The position numbers were made by a program, and so were the translations under genes. A DNA stretch of 18,374 bases from an uncultured Collinsella sp. (GTDB lineage: Bacteria; Actinomycetota; Coriobacteriia; Coriobacteriales; Coriobacteriaceae). The stretch is from NCBI GenBank assembly GCA_902490325.1, contig CABUDJ010000039.1, positions 1 through 18,374 on the forward strand. The letters are read 5' to 3'. A model generated the notes under the pieces. That model was not told the DNA's origin. It saw only the letters and a program-made list of their open reading frames with translations, and ran no database searches. Below, one piece after another: positions 6,432 to 12,895 of this stretch. Position 1 is the first letter of the stretch. Each line of letters opens with the position of its first letter.

Positions 6432-8515
6432 CTAGATACAGAATCCGGGGATCACACAGGTTCGTTTGTTTGGCTTGTCCGCAGGCGTTGCGTACGTAAA
6501 GGCGTCGCCGTCGTGGCCCACACGGTTTATGTAGAGCGTGCCTTCGGTCTCCGATGAGTCGGGGCTCACCGTGCGCTCCCACCAGCAGGTGTCCTTGCCC
6601 TTCCACTGGCGAACCAGCATCTCGTTCGTGGTATACGGACTTACCTTGAGCTCGCGGAAGAGCTGATACTCCTTGCCCTCGCCGTTGTAGATGTCTGCCA
6701 GGTAGTGATAGTCCTCGGCAAACGAATCGGACGGTTGCGTACCGCACAGCTCGACCATGGCGGGCAGCCAAAGGGTTGCGGGCAACTCGCTCAGGCACGA
6801 TGCGCTGTTGGCGGCGCCCACATTGTTCGAGACCTTCTTGACCCCTTTAATGAGTGCGCGCAACTCGTTGGGCAGCAGCTTAAGGCCGTCGCCGTTGAGC
6901 CATTTCCGCAGCTCGCAATCTGCCCAGCCGGCGCTCGGCGGTTCAGCTGCAGCGTTGCGCTCGGCAATACCCGCGTCGAACATAAACGTCAGCCCGGCCT
7001 TGCCCGTACCGTCCAGAAGCTCATCGTGACGGATGCCCACAAGCTGCGCGCCGACCTCCAGCCCGTTGGTGAGCGTGACACGCTTGGTGCACGGATAGGG
7101 GATATGCCCATCAGCGTCGAGCAGGTGGTAACGCTTGGCAATCTCGCGTGCCTCGCTACGGGTCTCGGCGGCCTTAATCTTGAGCGAAATCTCCTGCAGC
7201 TGATCCCAGGTGTAGTCGTCAAGTGAACCGCGGATGCCGTCAAGGTAGTCGGGGATGCCAAAGCCATGGGTTGCCGCCCCGATAACGCTGAGCCCCGCAA
7301 CGGCTGCGATAGCGCCGCCGATAATAAAGCGGCGGCGGGTCATGGCATCGTGGCGGGCCTGATTCAGGATCTCTCGTGCGCGCTCGCCGGCGACGTCGAC
7401 CTTAAGGTGCGTGCCAGAATCGATATCAATCGCGGCCTCGTCTCCTGTGCCTTCGCGGCCCTCGGATTCGGCATCAGTGGGGTATGCCGAGAGCACCTCG
7501 AGCATCTGCTGCTCGGTGGGACGATCGCACTGCTCGACTGAGAGACCCTTCATGATGATTTGGACGAGCGCTTCATCGCCCTCGCAGCGCGGCTCGAGCG
7601 GCGCCGGCTTGGTCTTGGTCTTTACGAGATAGAACGAGCCGGTTGCAGTGGCGTCCGTCGACTCAAAGTCAAACGGTTTGCGACCGCTGTAGAGCTGGTA
7701 CAGAATGCTCGAAAGCGCGTAGACATCGATTGCCGGCGAACGGCGAAGAGCCGCGATGCCTTCGATATCCTGCGTGAGCATCTCGGGCGCGGCGTATGCG
7801 GGTGTGGCAAAGCGCCAGATGTCGGCGCGCCGGGTGATCGTGTCGTCGCCGAGAGCCATGGTCGCGGAGCCCATGTCGATGAGGCAGGGGTCAAAGGAAC
7901 AATCGGCAATCTGCTGCTCGAGTGTTCGGCTGGTGGTGCGGAACATGATATTGGCAGGCGACAGGTCGCGATGGACGACCGGATTCACGAGGCCTTGGGT
8001 CATCAAGAGCGCACGAAGCACGGCGTTTCCGACGGCGGCGACCATCTGGGTGGTCAGCCCGCCCGAGGCGTCGTGCGGAAGCAGAGGTAGCGCCTGCTTG
8101 AGTGAGGTGCCCTCGACCCACTCCATGAGGATGAGCGGGTCATCCTCGCACGATCCGTAGCCATAGACGCGTGAAATCCGCGCAGGTGCGAGACGGTACA
8201 CAGATGACGGTACTCCTCGAACAGCGCGGCGGTGTTGGCCAGGTGCGCTGCCGATTGCTCGGCGGAGCGGTCGGGGGCTTGGCCGGAAAGGATGGCGTTG
8301 TCCTTGAGTAGCTTGACGGCAAAGACCTCGCCGCTCGTGTTGGTCGCGCGCAGCACGTGCCCGATGTTGCCGTTGTTGCGGTGGGCCGTCTGGAGAATAA
8401 GCGTCATAAACCGACGCTTGGCCTCGTCCTCGGCGTTGGGGTCGACCGCCACGGCGGTGTCGAACGTGTCAAGACGGATGAGTTTGTCGCCATAGGCGCT
8501 ATCGGTAGTATCCAT
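6432..8515 (-). pseudogene. Frameshifted membrane Ser/Thr protein kinase with DUF6273 C-terminal domain
   Basis: Two reading frames together encode one kinase. The first (8515 to about 8174, 114 residues) has the nucleotide-binding lobe with 'VFAVKLL' (K68). The second (from about 8171 to 6432) has 'LMEWVEG', H-R-D-L-S-P-A-N, D-M-G in place of D-F-G, 'YAAPEML', then a transmembrane segment (IIGGAIAAVAGLSVIGAA). The C-terminal DUF6273-like domain holds 'LRKWLN' and ends with the typical 'PGFCI'. The frames join if one base is restored between 8171 and 8176, giving 'HLRGF-x-RVYGYG' and about 694 residues. There is no slippery heptamer, so this is a true mutation or an assembly error. The start is ATG 8515 with AAAGGA 5 bp upstream. 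The kinase is predicted to be cytoplasmic and DUF6273 extracellular. The FHA gene lies just upstream on the same strand. Confidence 0.85.
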
Positions 8516-8549
8516 GGCGTTCCTTTGTCTGGCATGGGTTGCCGCACGT

Positions 8550-8606
8550 ATACGTGAGCAGTGCGGATATCGGTAAAGAACCATGATAGCCGCACTGCCC
8601 ACGTAT
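8550..8606. repeat. Inverted repeat upstream of the kinase gene
   Basis: The 17-bp arms ATACGTGAGCAGTGCGG (8550-8566) and CCGCACTGCCCACGTAT (8590-8606) pair except for one G/T position, around a 23-nt loop. It ends 35 bp before the kinase start codon at 8515. It could be an operator or a leader hairpin. Its total length, 57 bp, equals that of the unrelated-sequence 57-bp elements. Confidence 0.75.
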
Positions 8607-8641
8607 GCCGCTGAGTATTGTCGTTTACGACGCAGAAGGTA

Positions 8642-8685
8642 GAAGACGAAAGACGGACGGCGACCGTCTTCCGATCGCCGTCCGT
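8642..8685 (-). terminator. Terminator-like hairpin after the FHA gene
   Basis: The perfect 11-bp stem ACGGACGGCGA (8653-8663) / TCGCCGTCCGT (8675-8685) has an 11-nt loop and begins 1 bp past the FHA stop codon. On the minus strand it is followed by CTTTCGTCTTCT, pyrimidine-rich but not a clean T run. It may reduce transcription into the kinase gene without abolishing it. Confidence 0.6.
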
Positions 8686-8686
8686 G

Positions 8687-9649
8687 CTAGTCCACAATGA
8701 CAAGGAATGTCGTGTAGAGACCCAGATGGAGCCTGTCGCTGTTTTCGATTTCCACTGGGGGATAGACTTTGCCGGGCTCTCGTTGGTCGCGGGGCGGCTC
8801 GATTACGGTATCGCCGTCACCCGCGCCCGATTCGAGCACTGTGCCGTTGGTCGATCCAAGGCCCTGGGCGTACCAGTGCTCACCCTCGAGCCAAATACGA
8901 AGATGCTCGCGCGAGGCGTCGGCGCCTACATCGGTGATGCTGGGCGAGGTTTTGGGCAAAGAACCAATCACAGTGCCGCGCGGATCGCGTGTGAGGGGAT
9001 GGATTTGCATGTCGGCGCAGTTGTCGGCATGGGTTCTGAGCAGACCGAGGTTAGGGGCGACGGTGCGTGGCTGCCCCAGGCTGCTCATAAAGCCACGTCC
9101 TACGGTAGTTTCGGTGGTGCCAAAGTGCCCGCCTGTCTTGCTGTCGCAAAAGCGCTCGACGGTGGCCACGCCCTGAACGGGATCGGCGAGCGCCCCCGTT
9201 GCCACAAAGAGCATAAGGTAAAGCGTGCTTTTCTCACGCACGGCATTGCCGTCAAAGTTGTCGATGCGATTGAGGGCATTTGCATATAGGCGGCTGTCCA
9301 GCTTGTAGCTGGCGAGAGCCGACATCATTTCGTTGGCGGCCGGACCGCGATAGTGCTCGGCGATTGCCCGATAGGCGGACTCGCCGCCGCCGAGCTTGCT
9401 GCAGATTGCCGCGGAAAGGTTGAGCGTGGCGACGGTAAAGTCGCTGTAGATGGCGGGCGCGCACTGGTCAGGCTTGCGATGGACGATGTAACGGGTGAGA
9501 TACGAGCGGTTGGAAGAGCATTTCTCGAGCAGGGTACTGCCGAGATAAGAGTTTCCATTGATGAGCATTCGGGCGATCTCGAGATGTTTAAGACCGCCGA
9601 ACGAGCGAATATCGTTATAGAGGACCGAGCAAGGCGTCTCTGCTGCCAC
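8687..9649 (-). CDS. FHA-domain protein
   Basis: This 320-residue protein has a forkhead-associated (phosphothreonine-binding) domain at about residues 226-319: S246-R-E-H249 and the G265-S-T-N-G-T270 turn are the classic conserved motifs. The first ~220 residues are helical-looking, soluble and not recognised. I start it at GTG 9649 because a full AGGAGGT (9654-9660) lies 5 bp upstream; the longer frame from TTG 9679 would place this ribosome site inside the gene. FHA domains read Thr phosphorylation, so the adjacent kinase (171 bp downstream on the same strand) is the natural partner. A terminator-like hairpin lies between the two genes, so the kinase may also have its own promoter. Confidence 0.85.
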   Translation of the reverse strand: MAAETPCSVLYNDIRSFGGLKHLEIARMLINGNSYLGSTLLEKCSSNRSYLTRYIVHRKPDQCAPAIYSDFTVATLNLSAAICSKLGGGESAYRAIAEHYRGPAANEMMSALASYKLDSRLYANALNRIDNFDGNAVREKSTLYLMLFVATGALADPVQGVATVERFCDSKTGGHFGTTETTVGRGFMSSLGQPRTVAPNLGLLRTHADNCADMQIHPLTRDPRGTVIGSLPKTSPSITDVGADASREHLRIWLEGEHWYAQGLGSTNGTVLESGAGDGDTVIEPPRDQREPGKVYPPVEIENSDRLHLGLYTTFLVIVD

Positions 9650-9756
9650 GGATACCTCCTTTGATTGCTTCCTAGCCAATATGGCGATAGGAATTAATGG
9701 CTCCCGGTGGGCGACGTATTAAATGGCTGCGCAATATACAGCGTAACCAAAGCAAC

Positions 9757-9762
9757 ATTATA
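9757..9762 (-). promoter_or_regulatory. Candidate -10 box for the FHA gene
   Basis: A perfect TATAAT on the minus strand (ATTATA on the plus strand) lies about 108 bp upstream of the GTG start. No good -35 is seen at the right distance, so this rests on the -10 match alone. Confidence 0.35.
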
Positions 9763-9828
9763 GGCCACATGTTCGAAATTGCAGGAAGACTGAGAGATTT
9801 GGTTTGGACTGGACGGAAATCCCCCTCT

Positions 9829-9885
9829 GTCTTGATCTATAACAATTAGGACCGATTTTACTCGGTAACTGTTACAGATTGAGAC
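9829..9885 (+). repeat. 57-bp inverted-repeat element, copy 3
   Basis: The left arm GTCTTGATCTATAACA (9829-9844) is the most diverged; the right arm TGTTACAGATTGAGAC (9870-9885) is identical to the other copies. The 25-nt spacer contains its own small hairpin, ACCGA/TCGGT. It lies between the divergent FHA and helicase genes, 24 bp before copy 4. Confidence 0.85.
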
Positions 9886-9909
9886 GTTTGTGAACCGTGT
9901 CGACCGTTT

Positions 9910-9966
9910 GTCTCGATCTGTAACACGTAGAGGAAGATTTGCCCTGTAGATGTTACAGATTGAGAC
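9910..9966 (+). repeat. 57-bp inverted-repeat element, copy 4
   Basis: The left arm GTCTCGATCTGTAACA (9910-9925) is identical to copy 1 and the right arm TGTTACAGATTGAGAC (9951-9966) identical to all copies. The 25-nt spacer is different from every other copy. It forms a tandem pair with copy 3 with an 81-bp period. Confidence 0.85.
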
Positions 9967-10020
9967 AATTGGCCCAGACCCGCCTCGTCATCTGTGGTTT
10001 ACGTGGGGGCATACGGAGTA

Positions 10021-10229
10021 CGGGTATACTAACCCGCGGCGAATCTGCTCCATCGCTTAGAGCTGCTGCGTCTGGACGGCGCGTGATAGGGCTGCCAAAG
10101 CGATCGCCAGCGTGCTGAGCAACGTCCTCTCTGTGCGCACCCGTTTTTGTATGTATTAGCGCACTACCAAGCACGCCCGCGCGGCAGCATGCCGTGCCCA
10201 TAGCGCGTGCAGATAAGGAACAACAACAT
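10021..10229 (+). promoter_or_regulatory. Helicase promoter candidate and long 5' leader
   Basis: TATACT (10025-10030) is a good -10 box and sits inside the small palindrome CGGGT-ATACTA-ACCCG (10021-10036). No clear -35 is seen. If transcription starts near 10037, the leader is about 190 nt. It holds GC-rich self-complementary stretches such as GTGCGCAC followed by CCGTTTTT (about 10134-10148) and CGGCA-GCA-TGCCG near 10181-10193. Long leaders are common on cold-induced DEAD-box helicase genes. The rest of 9650-10020 contains only the two 57-bp repeats and no gene. Confidence 0.4.
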
Positions 10230-12473
10230 ATGCGTAATTCTGTATCTGACGTCACCGACGCCGAGATTCTGGACGAGACCCGCGAGGCCATGACCCAGGC
10301 TGCCTTCGATGCCGCCGATGAGGCCAATGCTGCCCAGGCCGTCGAGTCCGCTACCGAGAGCCTGCCCGCCTTTGACGAGCTGGGGCTTTCCGACGAGATG
10401 CTTCGTGCTATCGAGAACCTGGGCTACACGGCGCCGACGCCCGTGCAGGCCGGCTCGATCCCCGTGGTGCTCGAGGGCCGCGACCTGCTTGCCGCCGCCC
10501 AGACCGGCACCGGCAAGACGGCCGCCTTTTTGCTGCCGACCATGAACAATCTGGAGCACATCGCTCCGCCCAAGCCCGTGCGTGAGCGCGGCGGCCGCAA
10601 CCGTCGTCGCGGCGCCAAGAAGCCCGAGGGCAACGGCCGTGGCCCCGTGATGCTCGTCATCACCCCCACGCGCGAGCTCGCCCAGCAGATCGACGAGGTC
10701 GCGAGCAAGATCGCCGACGTCACCGGCCATGTCGCCGTGACCGTCGTGGGTGGCGTGAGCTACAAGCCGCAGACCGCGGCACTCAAGTACGGCTGCGATA
10801 TCCTGGTCGCCACGCCGGGCCGTCTGGTCGACCTGATCGAGCAGGGCGCCTGCCACCTGAACGAGGTCAAGGTGCTGGTGCTCGACGAGGCCGATCGCAT
10901 GCTCGACATGGGCTTTTTGCCCGCCGTCCGCCGTATTGTGCGCGAGACGCCGGCCGAGCGCCAGACGCTGCTGTTCTCGGCGACGCTCGACGAGGAGGCC
11001 GTGGGCGAGATCACCGACCTGGTGAGCGACCCGGCCCGCGTGGAGATCGCGCCCGCCACGTCGACCGCCGACACCGTCGACCAGTTTGTGTTCCCGGTGT
11101 CCATCGAGGCCAAGAATAACCTGTTGCCCGAGTTTCTCAAGAAGGAGGGCCCGGAGCGCACCATTGTCTTTATGCGCACCAAGCATCGCGCCGACAGCTG
11201 CTGCCGTCGTCTGGAGCGTAAGGGCATCAAGGCCGCCGCGATTCACGGCAACCGCAGCCAGGCCCAGCGCGAGCGCGCGCTTTCGGCCTTCCGCGATGGC
11301 ACCGTCGACGTGCTGGTGGCAACCGATGTTCTCGCCCGCGGCATCGACATTAGCGACGTGCGCTACGTCGTGAACTTTGACGTGCCGGCCGAGCCGACCG
11401 ACTATATCCACCGCATTGGCCGTACGGGCCGCGCCGGCGAGTTGGGCTGGGCCATCACGTTTGTGACCGAGCAGGACGTCGACGAGTTCTACGAGATCGA
11501 GAAGCTCATGGACAAGACGGCCGACATCTACGAGGCCGGCGACCTGCACGTGGGCCCCAACCCGCCCGCCGTCGACCCCGAGCGCGATCCTGCGGCCTTT
11601 AAGGTGAAGAAGAAGACCAAGCGCGGCAAGTCCAAGAGCAAGAAGAAGCTTGAGCAGGCACGTCGCGACGGCAAGCGCAACGGCGATGACTACGGCGATG
11701 TGGCCGGTCGTTCCAACCGCGGTCGCGACGAGCGCCGCAGCGACGGCGAGCGCCCGAGCCGTCCCAAGCGCGGCGGCAAGACCCGCGTGCGCGAGGGTGT
11801 TCAGGCTCGCGTGGACGAGGCTGTGGAGAGTGTGGCTCGCGAGGTGGCTGCCGAGGAGCGCGCCGGTGCTGTTGAGCAGGGCCCGCACGGCAACCGTGCC
11901 GAGCGTCGTGCCAAGCAGTTCCAGGGCGAGGCGCATCGCCGTCGCCGCGAGGACGAGGACCGCGGTGGCCGTCGTCGTGTCGAGCGCGAGGACGAGGACC
12001 GCGGTTCGCGCGGTGGCAAGCGCGGTGCGGGCGACCGCCGTCGTTCCGGTCGTGATGACGAGCGCGGTGGCCGTGATGAGCGTCGCGGCGGCGAGAGTCG
12101 CGGTGAGCGAGGTGCCCGTGGCGGTGAGTCCCGTGGCGGCAAGCGCTTTGAAGAGCGCGGCGGTCGTGGCGGCGAGCGTCGCGAGGGTGCTCGCGGTAAT
12201 GGCGGGCGCAGTGGCGCCGGGCGTTCTGGTGAGTCGCGCGATCGTCGCGATCCGCGTGCTAGCCGCGATCGTCGCGATGACTGGCGCAACTACGACGATA
12301 CCCGCGAGGAGCGTCGCGGCGGCTATCGTGGCGCTCGTGGCGGCAACCAAGTCGGTTCTCGTGGCGGCCGCGCCGGCGGTCGCGATAACCGTGGCAGCTA
12401 TGGCAACAGCCGTGGCGGCAAGCGCGGCGGCAGCTCCCGTCGTCCCGGTGACGGCGGCGGCAAGCGCAAGTAA
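10230..12473 (+). CDS. DEAD-box ATP-dependent RNA helicase with long Arg/Gly-rich tail
   Basis: This 747-residue helicase should unwind structured RNA, as in ribosome assembly or cold response. The core shows the Q motif (F48...PTPVQ), motif I A-Q-T-G-T-G-K-T (90-97), P-T-R-E-L (146-150), D-E-A-D (219-222), S-A-T (250-252) and H-R-I-G-R-T-G-R (394-401). A basic insert (about 116-138, with RGGRNRRRG) lies between motif I and the PTREL motif. The tail after about 455 starts Lys-rich, then becomes a ~250-residue repeat-like run of RGG, RRD and DEDRGG blocks, probably a disordered RNA-binding region. The family is DeaD/RhlE-like; I cannot fix the paralog. I chose ATG 10230 with AAGGA about 10 bp upstream; GTG 10194 is in frame but has no ribosome site. 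Confidence 0.95.
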   Translation: MRNSVSDVTDAEILDETREAMTQAAFDAADEANAAQAVESATESLPAFDELGLSDEMLRAIENLGYTAPTPVQAGSIPVVLEGRDLLAAAQTGTGKTAAFLLPTMNNLEHIAPPKPVRERGGRNRRRGAKKPEGNGRGPVMLVITPTRELAQQIDEVASKIADVTGHVAVTVVGGVSYKPQTAALKYGCDILVATPGRLVDLIEQGACHLNEVKVLVLDEADRMLDMGFLPAVRRIVRETPAERQTLLFSATLDEEAVGEITDLVSDPARVEIAPATSTADTVDQFVFPVSIEAKNNLLPEFLKKEGPERTIVFMRTKHRADSCCRRLERKGIKAAAIHGNRSQAQRERALSAFRDGTVDVLVATDVLARGIDISDVRYVVNFDVPAEPTDYIHRIGRTGRAGELGWAITFVTEQDVDEFYEIEKLMDKTADIYEAGDLHVGPNPPAVDPERDPAAFKVKKKTKRGKSKSKKKLEQARRDGKRNGDDYGDVAGRSNRGRDERRSDGERPSRPKRGGKTRVREGVQARVDEAVESVAREVAAEERAGAVEQGPHGNRAERRAKQFQGEAHRRRREDEDRGGRRRVEREDEDRGSRGGKRGAGDRRRSGRDDERGGRDERRGGESRGERGARGGESRGGKRFEERGGRGGERREGARGNGGRSGAGRSGESRDRRDPRASRDRRDDWRNYDDTREERRGGYRGARGGNQVGSRGGRAGGRDNRGSYGNSRGGKRGGSSRRPGDGGGKRK

Positions 12474-12506
12474 CATACGCGTCGCGCGGTAAAGCGAGAT
12501 GAGTTT

Positions 12507-12540
12507 GGGCCCCGAGCAGACTATGCTCGGGGCCCTTTTT
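12507..12540 (+). terminator. Rho-independent terminator of the helicase gene
   Basis: The 12-bp stem GGGCCCCGAGCA (12507-12518) / TGCTCGGGGCCC (12524-12535) with a 5-nt loop is followed directly by TTTTT (12536-12540), 33 bp after the helicase stop. Confidence 0.95.
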
Positions 12541-12682
12541 GGTGCAAGGGGGACAGGTTGGTTTGCACCAACGTCTTGAAGTTGCGGTGGAATACGGACC
12601 GTTTTGGCCTTTTGAGCGGCTTTTCAGTCCCTATTTCACCGCAACTCATGATTGGTGCAAAGTAACCTGTCCACGATGCACC
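12541..12682. repeat. REPIN-like palindrome, long form
   Basis: The outer arms 12541-12571 and about 12652-12682 are near-perfect inverted copies containing GGACAGGTT and TTTGCACCAA. They match the arms of the element at 3096-3158. Between them is a second inverted repeat, GTTGCGGTGGAATACGGAC (12581-12599) against a partner ending CACCGCAAC (about 12645), pairing at 17 of 19 positions. The element starts immediately after the helicase terminator. A 12-base copy of its inner sequence, CTATTTCACCGC, recurs at 12760-12771. Confidence 0.8.
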
Positions 12683-12810
12683 AGAGTGAGGAGTGTCCCC
12701 AAGTGCCGCATTGTGGGTAACGCGTTTTATCAAATATGGCATTTATCTGCGGTAATGTTCTATTTCACCGCTGAGGGTGACATTTCATGCCGCCTGCCGA
12801 ACTGCGTTGA

Positions 12811-12831
12811 GACCTAACAACTTTTTAGGTC
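12811..12831. promoter_or_regulatory. Small inverted repeat upstream of the hydrogenase operon
   Basis: Perfect 7-bp arms GACCTAA (12811-12817) and TTAGGTC (12825-12831) flank a 7-nt spacer, 65 bp before the first start codon of the operon. The size suits a dimeric regulator's operator, but it does not match a site I know (it is not the Rex or FNR consensus). No convincing -35/-10 pair is seen in 12683-12895. Confidence 0.4.
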
Positions 12832-12895
12832 AGTGTTGTGCGTGTAGCAACTTCGCCCGGCCTCGCCTCCGGGCTGCCATGTGAGAGGGGATCTT

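Noticed and set aside
8171..8179. Programmed ribosomal frameshifting in the kinase gene.
   Set aside because: The sequence GGATTTCAC is not an X-XXY-YYZ slippery site, and re-pairing of the Phe tRNA after a -1 shift would be poor. Mutation or assembly error is simpler.
891..9966. The 57-bp elements as a CRISPR array.
   Set aside because: Copies are scattered over 9 kb, each is an inverted pair rather than direct repeats with regular spacers, and there are no cas genes.
10164..12476. A 770-residue open frame antisense to the whole helicase gene.
   Set aside because: Its protein is low-complexity Ala/Thr/Leu/Val/His sequence produced by the GC-rich, Arg/Gly-rich codons of the sense strand; no motif and no ribosome site. 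The sense strand has all DEAD-box motifs.
12683..12895. A sigma-70 promoter for the hydrogenase operon.
   Set aside because: Several A/T-rich stretches (such as TTTATC and TAATGT) exist, but none form a convincing -35/-10 pair with 16-18 bp spacing.
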